DNA of 13,422 nt, from positions 1 to 13,422 of the forward strand of contig JBLRWQ010000076.1 in the NCBI GenBank assembly GCA_047921175.1. Direction: 5' to 3'. This DNA comes from T1Sed10-7 sp047921175. GTDB taxonomy: Bacteria; Actinomycetota; Nitriliruptoria; Nitriliruptorales; Nitriliruptoraceae. Of this stretch, positions 1 to 6,424 are shown piece after piece. The number at the start of each line of letters is the position of its first letter. Position 1 is the stretch's first letter. The notes below the pieces were generated by a model, which saw only the letters and a program-made list of their open reading frames with translations, had not been told where the DNA came from and did not search any database. A program made the position numbers and the translations under genes.

Positions 1-638
1 CGGACGTGTTCAACACCCTCCTGCAGATCCTCGAGGACGGTCGTCTGACCGACGCGCAGGGTCGCACGGTGGACTTCAAGAACACGATCCTGATCATGAC
101 CTCCAACCTCGGCACGAAGAACCTGACCTCGCCTGCGGTCGGGTTCGCCGCCGAGGACGAGGCGTCGATGTACGAGAAGATGAAGCGGCAGGTCGACGAC
201 GAGCTGAAGAAGCACTTCCGCCCGGAGTTCCTGAACCGCATCGACGACACGATCGTCTTCCACCCGCTGAGCACCGACGAGATCAAGCAGATCGTCGACC
301 TGATGCTCAAGCGCGTGAAGCAGCAGCTCAGGACCAAGAACCTCGACCTCGAGCTGACCGACGCGCTGAAGACCTGGCTCGCCGAGAAGGGCTACGACCC
401 GCAGCTCGGTGCCCGGCCGCTGCGCCGCACGATCCAGCGCGAGCTCGAGGACCGCATGTCGGAGCGCATCCTGCACGGCGACCTGACCGCCGGGCAGCTG
501 GTGGTCGCTGACCTCGATACCGAGACCGACAGCGTGGTCTTCCGCGCGGTCGACTCCCCGGAGGCGCCGGACGTACCGCCGGTGGAGCTGGCCGGCGGCG
601 GCGACCCGGACGAGCACGCCGGCGAGCAGGGCGAGTAG
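1..638 (+). CDS. clpC: ATP-dependent Clp protease ATP-binding subunit ClpC, C-terminal part (5' truncated)
   Basis: This is the last 212 or so residues of a class I Clp/Hsp100 unfoldase, which feeds proteins to the ClpP protease in the cytoplasm. The frame is open to the window edge; the first full codon is at position 3. Numbering from the Val at position 6, the second AAA+ domain shows sensor 1 (TSNLG, 32-36), the arginine-finger stretch FRPEFLNRID (71-80) and sensor 2 GARPLRR (135-141), followed by the C-terminal small domain. The final 30 residues are an acidic, Pro/Gly-rich tail (DEHAGEQGE at the end), as often seen in actinobacterial ClpC. The N domain, first ATPase domain and Walker motifs lie outside the window. 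The gene ends with TAG at 636-638 and is followed by a GC-rich hairpin. ClpB or ClpE are less likely because the DVFNTLLQILEDGRLTDAQG block and the acidic tail fit ClpC. Confidence 0.96.
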   Translation, partial: DVFNTLLQILEDGRLTDAQGRTVDFKNTILIMTSNLGTKNLTSPAVGFAAEDEASMYEKMKRQVDDELKKHFRPEFLNRIDDTIVFHPLSTDEIKQIVDLMLKRVKQQLRTKNLDLELTDALKTWLAEKGYDPQLGARPLRRTIQRELEDRMSERILHGDLTAGQLVVADLDTETDSVVFRAVDSPEAPDVPPVELAGGGDPDEHAGEQGE

Positions 639-705
639 CAGGGCGAGGAGGAGGGCGCGTCGCCTGACACCGATGTCGTGCTCGCGGCGACGACCGCCAG
701 GACCT

Positions 706-734
706 GCGCCGGCCTCCCTGCGGGGGGCCGGCGC
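706..734 (+). terminator. Strong GC-rich hairpin after clpC, candidate terminator
   Basis: The arms 706-718 and 722-734 form a 13-bp stem with one G-U wobble and a 3-nt loop (TGC). It sits 68 bases after the clpC stop. No T-tract follows, as is usual for actinobacterial hairpin terminators, so termination is inferred from stem strength and position. The hairpin abuts the promoter-like TAGTCT of the next gene. The rest of 639-705 holds nothing recognisable. Confidence 0.5.
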
Positions 735-740
735 TAGTCT
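735..740 (+). promoter_or_regulatory. Candidate -10 element (TAGTCT) for the DtxR-family gene
   Basis: TAGTCT fits the actinobacterial TANNNT -10 pattern and lies 36 bases before the GTG start, leaving a leader of about 30 nt. No convincing -35 is visible; the upstream DNA is the arm of the clpC hairpin. A ribosome-binding site GGGGAG (765-770) sits 6 bases before the GTG. Confidence 0.35.
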
Positions 741-776
741 CGCCCCCCGGTACGCCGGACGCGCGGGGAGCACATC

Positions 777-1442
777 GTGGCGCATGACCTGATCGACTCC
801 ACCGAGATGTACCTGCGCACGGTGCTCGAGCTCGAGGAGGAGGGCATCCCGGCGCTGCGGGCGCGGCTATCCGAGCGGCTGAGCTTGTCAGCTCCGTCGA
901 TCTCCGAAGGGGTGGCGCGGCTCGAGGCGCAGGGGCTCCTCCACCTGCGTGAGGACCGCCAGGTGGCGCTGACCGCCGAGGGACGTGCCCGGGCGGAGCA
1001 GGTCATGCGCAAGCACCGTCTCGCGGAGCGGCTCCTGGTCGACGTGCTCGGGCTCGAGCACGAGTACGTCCACGAGGAGGCCTGCCGGTGGGAGCATGTG
1101 ATCTCCGACCGCGTCGAGGAGCGCCTGGTCGAGTTCCTCGGCAACCCCACCACCAGCCCGTACGGCAACCCGATCCCCGGCTCCGGGGAGAGCTTCGATG
1201 ATGTGATCCCCCTGGCGGACGTCGCGGTCGACCGCGTGCGGCTGCACTCGATCTCCGAGCACCTGCAGGCCGACACCGACGTCATGCACGTCCTCCACCA
1301 GCACGGGATGATCGCCGGGGAGCAGGCCGCCGTCAGCCGCGACACCGAGGTGGTGATGCTGGAGATCGCCGGGCATCGGATCGAGCTGTCGGTGGACGCG
1401 GCCCGGTTCGTCTACGTGCTGCCGGTCGACCCGATCGGCTGA
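777..1442 (+). CDS. ideR: Iron-dependent transcriptional repressor, DtxR/IdeR family
   Basis: A 221-residue metal-dependent repressor. An N-terminal winged helix-turn-helix (about 5-72) binds DNA; a dimerisation and metal-binding domain (73-140) and an SH3-like third domain (about 145-221) follow. The start resembles IdeR (STEMYLRTVLELEEEGIPAL). Metal ligands known from DtxR are all present, shifted by one: Met11, Cys103, Glu106 and His107 (primary site) and His80, Glu84 and His99 (ancillary site). Met11 and Cys103 favour an Fe(II)-sensing DtxR/IdeR type over the MntR type. The MRKHRLAERLLVDVLGL and RWEHV blocks are typical. The GTG start is supported by GGGGAG 6 bases upstream and by alignment to the family N-terminus. 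The gene lies alone between clpC and a convergent DAHP synthase. Its stop codon lies inside the first copy of a 19-bp tandem repeat. I see no IdeR-type iron box upstream, so autoregulation is not supported. Confidence 0.92.
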   Translation: MAHDLIDSTEMYLRTVLELEEEGIPALRARLSERLSLSAPSISEGVARLEAQGLLHLREDRQVALTAEGRARAEQVMRKHRLAERLLVDVLGLEHEYVHEEACRWEHVISDRVEERLVEFLGNPTTSPYGNPIPGSGESFDDVIPLADVAVDRVRLHSISEHLQADTDVMHVLHQHGMIAGEQAAVSRDTEVVMLEIAGHRIELSVDAARFVYVLPVDPIG

Positions 1443-1490
1443 GAGCGGCCCGATCGGCTGAGAGCGGCCCGATCGGCTGAGAGCGGCCCG
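1432..1490. repeat. Perfect 19-bp tandem repeat, three copies, at converging gene ends
   Basis: The unit CGATCGGCTGAGAGCGGCC is repeated without change at 1432-1450, 1451-1469 and 1470-1488, and two more bases match at 1489-1490. With the preceding C, each unit carries the 8-bp palindrome CCGATCGG. The first copy contains the last codons and TGA of the DtxR-family gene; copies two and three lie in the 70-base spacer before the stop of the convergent DAHP synthase. Every copy regenerates the same stop, so copy-number change would not alter the protein. A weak 6-bp stem (1489-1494 with 1504-1509) lies just beyond it. The role is unknown. Confidence 0.95.
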
Positions 1491-1512
1491 GCGCGGCTGG
1501 GCGGCGCCGACG

Positions 1513-2646
1513 TCAGCGGGTCTCGGCCACGGTCGCGGCGCAGCGGTGCAGCAGCTCCACCGTCTCGTCCCAGCCGATGCAGGCGTCGGTGATCGACACG
1601 CCGTAGGCGAGCGGCGCATCGGGGGTCCAGTCCTGCCGGCCGGGGGCCAGGTTGCTCTCGAGCATCAGCCCGAGCAGCCCGTGGTCCTCGCCGCGCCATT
1701 GCGCCAGCAGGTCGTCCACGACCAGCCGCTGCCGCCGATGGTCCTTGCCGGAGTTGCCGTGGCTGGCGTCCACCATCACCGGGCGGGCGAAGCCGGTGAT
1801 CGCCCGCGCGGCGTCCCGGGCGGCCGCGACCGTGGCCGCGTCGTGGTTCGGGCCGTCGTTACCGCCGCGCAGCACCACGTGCACGTCCGGGTTGCCGGTG
1901 GTGCGCACCACCGTGGTCCGTCCCAGGCCGTCGATGCCGAAGAAGGCGTGCGGGGCCACCGCGGCGCCGATCGCGTTGGTGGCGGCCCCGATCCCCCCGT
2001 CGGTGCCGTTCTTGAACCCGATCGGCATCGATAGCCCCGACGCGAGCTGGCGGTGGACCTGCGACTCGACCGTCCGTGCGCCGATCGCGGCCCAGGCGAC
2101 CAGGTCCGTCTGGTACTGCGGGGTGATCGTGTCCAGCACCTCCACCGCGCAGGGCAGCCCGAGGCCCGTGACCTCCAGCAGCACCTGCCGCGCGATCCGC
2201 AGGCCCCGCGACGCGTCGGAGCTGCCGTCGAGCGCCGGGTCGTAGATCAGCCCCTTCCAGCCGATCGAGGTGCGCGGCTTCTCGAAGTAGGTCCGCATCA
2301 CGATCAGCAGGTCATCCGCCAGCTCGCGGGCCACCGGCGCGAGCCGCTCGGCGTACTCGCGCGCCAGCGACGCATCGTGGATCGAGCAGGGGCCGACCAC
2401 TACGACCATGCGGTCGTCCTCGCCACGCAGCGCCGCAGCGATCGCGGCCCGGGCGCGTCGGACCACCTCGTGGTGCGCGTCGGTCGCTGGCAGTTCGGCG
2501 CGGACCTCCGCCGGCGTCGCGATCGGCTCGAACACCTGGACGTGCCGGTCGTCGATGGGGGACGACGCCCCGTGGGCGACACGCACGCCGGCGGTGCCGC
2601 CGGTCGCCGCGGTGGCAGCGGTCGGGGGTTGGCTGGGCAGGTCCAT
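1513..2646 (-). CDS. aroG: 3-deoxy-7-phosphoheptulonate (DAHP) synthase, class I (AroF/G/H type)
   Basis: A 377-residue enzyme joining phosphoenolpyruvate and erythrose 4-phosphate, the first step of the shikimate pathway. Family blocks in order: GPCSIHD (85-91), YFEKPRTSIGWKGL (120-133), ESQVHRQLASGLSMPIGFKN (194-213), DASHGNSGK (293-301) and SITDACIGWDE (351-361). The four metal ligands of E. coli AroG correspond to Cys87, His296, Glu330 and Asp354. The first 35 or so residues are an Ala/Thr/Gly-rich extension about 25 longer than in AroG. The ATG start (2644-2646 on the complement) is preceded by AGGAGA with a 5-base gap. Reading upstream without a stop to position 3147 reflects GC-rich composition, not coding. 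The gene stands alone, convergent with the iron regulator and divergent from the reductase. Many actinobacteria rely on the unrelated class II enzyme, so a class I enzyme is worth noting. Which amino acid inhibits it cannot be told here. Confidence 0.95.
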   Translation of the reverse strand: MDLPSQPPTAATAATGGTAGVRVAHGASSPIDDRHVQVFEPIATPAEVRAELPATDAHHEVVRRARAAIAAALRGEDDRMVVVVGPCSIHDASLAREYAERLAPVARELADDLLIVMRTYFEKPRTSIGWKGLIYDPALDGSSDASRGLRIARQVLLEVTGLGLPCAVEVLDTITPQYQTDLVAWAAIGARTVESQVHRQLASGLSMPIGFKNGTDGGIGAATNAIGAAVAPHAFFGIDGLGRTTVVRTTGNPDVHVVLRGGNDGPNHDAATVAAARDAARAITGFARPVMVDASHGNSGKDHRRQRLVVDDLLAQWRGEDHGLLGLMLESNLAPGRQDWTPDAPLAYGVSITDACIGWDETVELLHRCAATVAETR

Positions 2647-2668
2647 CTGGCTCTCCTCGCTGGCCCGA

Positions 2669-2674
2669 ACGCTA
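2669..2674 (-). promoter_or_regulatory. Candidate -10 element (TAGCGT) for the DAHP synthase
   Basis: On the minus strand TAGCGT fits TANNNT and lies 22 bases before the ATG, giving a leader of about 15 nt that still contains the AGGAGA ribosome-binding site. A weak TTCTCC lies about 18 bases further upstream. This is pattern matching only. Confidence 0.3.
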
Positions 2675-2702
2675 CCGTCGGGCTCCGGGAGGGGAGAACC
2701 TG

Positions 2703-2729
2703 GCCGGGCACCCGGGCACCATGCCCGGC
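2703..2729. other. Inverted repeat in the divergent spacer
   Basis: Perfect 8-bp arms GCCGGGCA (2703-2710) and TGCCCGGC (2722-2729) enclose 11 bases that contain a second CGGGCAC copy. It lies in the 177-base spacer between the divergent DAHP synthase and reductase genes, upstream of both. It could be an operator or a chance GC-rich palindrome. Nothing else recognisable is seen in the spacer besides ribosome-binding sites and the candidate -10. Confidence 0.4.
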
Positions 2730-2823
2730 TGCGCGTCACCTCGGCGACCGGCCGGGAGCACCCCACCCGCCCGCACGACGTTCCATCCCGCTCGACCCCG
2801 CGTCCCCGCTGCGAGGAGCCTGC

Positions 2824-3699
2824 GTGTCCGACGTCACCGCTGCCCCGTCCGGTCGTTTCGCGCTCGGAGGTGATCTGCCCGTCACGCGGCTCGGCTTCGG
2901 GGCGATGCGCATCACCGGGGAGGGGATCTGGGGCGACCCACCGGACCGTGACGCGGCCAAGGCGCTGCTGCGCCGCGCGCGGGAGCTCGGGATCGACCTG
3001 ATCGACACCGCGGACAGCTACGGGCCGTTCGTGTCCGAGGACCTGATCCGCGAGGCCCTGCACACCGGCCGTGGCGACGACCCGTACGACGGGGTGACCG
3101 TCGCCACCAAGGCCGGGCTGCTCCGCACCGGCCCGGGTGAGTGGCACCCGCTCGGCCGCCCCGAGTACCTGCGCTTCGCCTGCGAGATGAGCCTGCGCCG
3201 CCTAGACGTGGAGCGCATCGAGCTGTTCCAGCTGCACCGCATCGACCCGCAGGTGCCCGCCGAGGAGCAGTTCGGGGTGCTCGCCGACCTGCAGCGCGAG
3301 GGCAAGGTCCGCCACCTCGGCCTGTCCGAGGTGAGCGTCGACGAGCTCGAGCATGCCCGCCGCCACCTCGACGTCGTCTCCGTCCAGAACCGCTACAACC
3401 TGCTCGACCGCGGCTCGGAGGCGGTGCTGGACGCCTGCGAGGCGGCTGGGATCGGCTTCCTGCCCTGGTTCCCGGTCAAGGTCGGCGAGCTGGCACGGCC
3501 CGGCGGTCCACTGGACGAGCTCGCCACCGAGACGGGCGCGTCCCCGGCGCAACTGGCGCTGGCCTGGCTGCTGCGGCGCTCCCCGGTGATGCTGCCGATC
3601 CCGGGCACCTCCTCGATCGCGCACCTGGAGGAGAACGTCGCGGCTGCCGAGGTGGCGCTCACCGACCAGCACCTCGCCGCGCTCGAGGCGTTGGCGTGA
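2824..3699 (+). CDS. Aldo/keto reductase family oxidoreductase
   Basis: A 291-residue cytoplasmic NADPH-dependent oxidoreductase with the (beta/alpha)8 fold of the AKR superfamily. The catalytic tetrad is visible: Asp61 and Tyr66 (LIDTADSYGP), Lys96 (VATKAG) and His138 (LFQLHRID). The cofactor-binding end shows VSVQNRYNLLDR (185-196) and PIPGTSSIAHLEENV (258-272). The N-terminal LGFGAMRITGEGIWG resembles the bacterial group of general reductases acting on aldehydes or ketones; the substrate cannot be named. The GTG at 2824 has GAGGAG at 2813-2818 with a 5-base gap. The reading frame stays open far upstream, but that stretch runs antisense to the DAHP synthase and shows no family similarity. 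The stop overlaps the GTG of mutY (GTGA), suggesting translational coupling and cotranscription. Whether it detoxifies carbonyls alongside DNA repair is inference from position only. Confidence 0.93.
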   Translation: MSDVTAAPSGRFALGGDLPVTRLGFGAMRITGEGIWGDPPDRDAAKALLRRARELGIDLIDTADSYGPFVSEDLIREALHTGRGDDPYDGVTVATKAGLLRTGPGEWHPLGRPEYLRFACEMSLRRLDVERIELFQLHRIDPQVPAEEQFGVLADLQREGKVRHLGLSEVSVDELEHARRHLDVVSVQNRYNLLDRGSEAVLDACEAAGIGFLPWFPVKVGELARPGGPLDELATETGASPAQLALAWLLRRSPVMLPIPGTSSIAHLEENVAAAEVALTDQHLAALEALA

Positions 3700-4631
3700 C
3701 CTCCCCCGCCCACGCGGCGCCGCCGGATCCCCCGGACGCGCCCGATGCCGCCACGCGCAGCCGGCTGACCACGGACCTGCTGACCTGGGCGACCAACGTG
3801 CGCGCGGACCTGCCGTGGCGCCGCACCCGCGACCCGTGGGCCGTGCTGGTCTCCGAGCTGATGCTGCAGCAGACCCAGGTGCCACGCGTGGTGCCGCGCT
3901 ACCTCGCCTTCCTCGAGCGTTTCCCGACCGTGACCGCCTGCGCCGGGGCCACGGTCGCCGAGGTGGTCCGGGCCTGGGAGGGGCTCGGCTACAACCGCCG
4001 TGCCGTCAACCTGCACCGGGCCGCCGAGGTGGTCGTGGCCGAGCACGGGGGCCGGCTCCCGGACCGGCTGGACGACCTCCTGGCGCTGCCCGGTGTGGGT
4101 CCCTACACCGCCCGGGCCGTGCTCACCTTCGCCTTCCAGCGCGACCATGGTGTCGTCGACACCAACGCCGCACGGTTCCTCGCGCGTGCCGCCTCCGGCC
4201 ACCGGCTGACCGCCCGCGCGGCGCAGCAGCTCGCGGACGAGCTGGTCCCGCTCGGGCACGGTTGGGCGTGGAACCAGGCGGTGCTGGACCTCGGCTCCCA
4301 GGTCTGCACCAAGCGTGCGCCTCGCTGTGGCGCCTGCCCGATCCGGTCCTCCTGCGCCTGGGCCCGCACCGGGTTCGCCGCGCCGGACCCCGCCGATGGC
4401 ACCGCAGGGACGTCCGGCAAGCAGCCCCGCTTCGCCGGCTCCGACCGGCAGGGCCGCGGCCGGCTGGTGCAGGCGCTCAGGACCGGGCCGGTCGATCTCG
4501 AACGTGTCGCCGACGCCGCCGGCTGGCCGGACGAGCCGGACCGGGCGCGGCGCGTGGCCGACGGGCTGGTCGGGGAGGGCATGGCCGAGTACGTCGACGG
4601 GCAGCTGGCCCTGCCTGACCAGGCCCGGTGA
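3696..4631 (+). CDS. mutY: A/G-specific adenine DNA glycosylase MutY, short actinobacterial form
   Basis: A 311-residue base-excision repair enzyme that removes adenine mispaired with 8-oxoguanine. The HhH-GPD core has the catalytic Glu54 in VSELMLQQTQV, the helix-hairpin-helix LPGVGPYTARAV (131-142) and the catalytic Asp155 in VDTNAAR. Cys204, Cys211, Cys214 and Cys220 form the C-X6-C-X2-C-X5-C iron-sulfur motif. A residual C-terminal domain (about 245-306, GSDRQGRGRLVQALR onward) matches the short tail seen in actinobacterial MutY and replaces the longer NUDIX-like 8-oxoG reader of E. coli MutY. The first 20 residues are Ala/Pro/Asp-rich. The GTG start overlaps the reductase stop, with GAGG 7 bases upstream. 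The stop TGA overlaps the GAGGAG that serves the helicase downstream, so reductase, mutY and helicase look like one operon. Confidence 0.95.
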   Translation: MTSPAHAAPPDPPDAPDAATRSRLTTDLLTWATNVRADLPWRRTRDPWAVLVSELMLQQTQVPRVVPRYLAFLERFPTVTACAGATVAEVVRAWEGLGYNRRAVNLHRAAEVVVAEHGGRLPDRLDDLLALPGVGPYTARAVLTFAFQRDHGVVDTNAARFLARAASGHRLTARAAQQLADELVPLGHGWAWNQAVLDLGSQVCTKRAPRCGACPIRSSCAWARTGFAAPDPADGTAGTSGKQPRFAGSDRQGRGRLVQALRTGPVDLERVADAAGWPDEPDRARRVADGLVGEGMAEYVDGQLALPDQAR

Positions 4632-4641
4632 GGAGCCGACC

Positions 4642-6303
4642 GTGAGCGACCCGCTGCTCGCCGCGGTCCGGGACGCCCTCGCCGACGGCGAGCCGCGGAG
4701 CACCGACGAGCTGCTCCGGGCGGTCCGGGCCGCGGGCGGCCGTGGGGTCGGCCGTGCGGCGCTCGGGCGGGCCCTGGCTGCGGCCGGCGATGTCACCGAG
4801 GTGGAGGTGCTCGGCCGGCGTCGCTGGCAGCTCGCCGGTGGGGACCTCGAGGAGCGTGTGGAGCTCTCCGGCGCCGGCGCGGATGCGCCGATGCGGGCCG
4901 CCGGCACCCTGCTCGACGTCGGTGCCACCCGTGCCGCCCTCGACGCGCTGGAGCTGCGGACCTGGCAGGCGGAGGCGCTGGCCGCGTGGTCGACCACCTG
5001 TCGCGGGGTCGTGGAGGCGGTGACGGGCACCGGCAAGACCCGGCTCGCCATCGCGGCCGTGCGCACCGTGCTGGACGCCGGTGGCCGGGTGCTCGTGCTG
5101 GTCCCCACCCTCGAGCTCGTCGACCAGTGGCACGCCGGCCTGCGCGCGCTGGTGCCCGCGGCCCGGGTCGGCCGGCTCGGCGGCGGCGGGCAGGACGACC
5201 TGTACGCCCACGATGTGGTGCTTGCCACGCCGCACTCCGCTGCGGACGTGCCGATCGAGGCGCCGCCGGGGCTGCCGGGGCTGCTCGTGGCCGACGAGGC
5301 ACACCGCTACGGCGCACCGACCTGGGGGCGGGCGCTCAAGGAGGAGCTGCCGCTGCGGCTCGCGCTGACCGCCACCTACGAGCGCGGTGACGACGGCGTG
5401 GCCGAGGTGCTGGAGCCGTACTTCGGCGAGGTGGTCTTCCGCTACCGCTACGACCGCGCCGTCGCCGACGGCACCGTGGCCCCCTTCGCCATCGCGCACG
5501 TCGGGGTCGAGCTGAGCGACGCGGAGCGGACGGTCCACGACGCCGCCGACGCCCGGGTCCGCACGCTGCACGGCGAGCTGGTCGGGCCCCTCGGCATGCC
5601 GAAGGAACCGGGGGCGCTGCTGCGGGCCGTCACCGCCGTGGTGGCCGACGCGGACCGCCGTGGCGGCGGCCAGGGGGGCGGACCGGGCAGCGGCCAGGGG
5701 CGCCAGGTCGTGGCCTGCCGCGAGTACCTGGCCCGGATCCGCCAGCGCCGGGACGTGGCCGCGACCGCTGCCGCCAAGCTCGAGGTGGTCCGCGCCGCCG
5801 CCCCCGCCCTGGCCGGTGGCCGGTCCCTGGTGTTCACCGACACGATCGCCCAGGCCGATGACGCGGCGCGGGCGTTGGTCGCCGCCGGGGTCGGCGCCGA
5901 GACCGTGCACGGGCAGCTGAGCGACGACCGGCGTCGCATCCGCCTGGCGCAGTTCCGTCGCGGACGGATCACGTGCCTGGTCGCCCCCCGCGTCCTCGAC
6001 GAGGGCATCGATGTGCCCGATGCGGACGTCGCGCTGGTCCTGGCCGCCTTCCGCACCCGCCGGCAGCTGATCCAGCGTCTGGGCCGCGTGCTGCGGGTCA
6101 AGGACGACGGTCGCGCCGCCCGGCTCGTGCTCGTCCACGCCCGGGGGACGGGCGAGGACCCGGCCCGTGGTGGCCACGCCGACTTCCTGGCCGAGGTGGC
6201 CGGGGTGGCGGAACGTGTCGACCACCTCGACCCGCGTCTCGATCCGTCCGCGATCGCCCGCTGGCTGGCGAGCGAGCAGCGCGCACCCGGCGCCCTGCGT
6301 TAG
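4642..6303 (+). CDS. SF2 DEAD/DEAH helicase, XPB/SSL2-like (COG1061 type)
   Basis: A 553-residue superfamily 2 helicase or DNA translocase. Residues 1-65 look like a small winged-helix or HTH-like domain. RecA domain 1 has a Q-like motif (LRTWQAEAL, 105-113), Walker A VTGTGKT (127-133), motif Ia VPTLELVDQW (154-163), DEAH (218-221) and TAT (243-245). TAT is followed by YERGDDG, at the position of the RED motif of XPB. RecA domain 2 has SLVFTDT (395-401), DEGIDVP (453-459) and QLIQRLGRVLR (475-485). Between them, 339-354 is a Gly/Gln-rich linker. The GTG at 4642 follows GAGGAG (4630-4635) with a 6-base gap; this site overlaps the mutY stop. The next gene is disA. A role in DNA repair is inferred from mutY and disA; the substrate is unknown. 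It lacks methylase or nuclease domains, so it is not an obvious restriction subunit. Confidence 0.85.
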   Translation: MSDPLLAAVRDALADGEPRSTDELLRAVRAAGGRGVGRAALGRALAAAGDVTEVEVLGRRRWQLAGGDLEERVELSGAGADAPMRAAGTLLDVGATRAALDALELRTWQAEALAAWSTTCRGVVEAVTGTGKTRLAIAAVRTVLDAGGRVLVLVPTLELVDQWHAGLRALVPAARVGRLGGGGQDDLYAHDVVLATPHSAADVPIEAPPGLPGLLVADEAHRYGAPTWGRALKEELPLRLALTATYERGDDGVAEVLEPYFGEVVFRYRYDRAVADGTVAPFAIAHVGVELSDAERTVHDAADARVRTLHGELVGPLGMPKEPGALLRAVTAVVADADRRGGGQGGGPGSGQGRQVVACREYLARIRQRRDVAATAAAKLEVVRAAAPALAGGRSLVFTDTIAQADDAARALVAAGVGAETVHGQLSDDRRRIRLAQFRRGRITCLVAPRVLDEGIDVPDADVALVLAAFRTRRQLIQRLGRVLRVKDDGRAARLVLVHARGTGEDPARGGHADFLAEVAGVAERVDHLDPRLDPSAIARWLASEQRAPGALR

Positions 6304-6306
6304 GCT
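6301..6306 (+). promoter_or_regulatory. Candidate -10 element (TAGGCT) for disA, containing the helicase stop
   Basis: TAGGCT fits TANNNT and its first three bases are the TAG stop of the helicase. It lies 124 bases before the disA GTG. No good -35 is visible. The same hexamer, also built on a TAG stop, occurs at 11177 ahead of cysS. Confidence 0.35.
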
Positions 6307-6313
6307 GGGTCCC

Positions 6314-6348
6314 GGCGCCCGCTCCGCCCCGTGGCGCCCGCTCCGCCC
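6314..6348 (+). repeat. 16-bp direct repeat, period 19, in the disA leader
   Basis: GGCGCCCGCTCCGCCC occurs at 6314-6329 and again at 6333-6348. It lies between the helicase stop and disA, just downstream of the candidate -10. The remaining leader (6349-6424) is GC-rich and shows no known riboswitch pattern that I recognise. Confidence 0.8.
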
Positions 6349-6424
6349 GGCCGGCGGATGTGGGGGTCCGAGGATGGACGGGCCCGGACCGTGCCGGGAC
6401 CGCACCCGGGGGAAGGACGCACGC

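Noticed and set aside
1432..1490. Iteron-like replication origin
   Set aside because: Three 19-bp copies resemble iterons in length, but there is no replication gene or AT-rich region and the context is chromosomal.
2053..2823. Upstream extension of the reductase reading frame
   Set aside because: The stretch is antisense to the DAHP synthase, and the GTG at 2824 has a good ribosome-binding site and matches the family N-terminus.
3393..5228. Long minus-strand open frame (611 codons) opposite the reductase, mutY and helicase
   Set aside because: It has no family motifs and reads as low-complexity Ser/Arg/Pro-rich sequence. It lies opposite three well-supported genes, so it is a GC-rich shadow frame.
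6304..6424. c-di-AMP (ydaO) riboswitch before disA
   Set aside because: The 121-base leader is too short and lacks the conserved ydaO blocks that I know.
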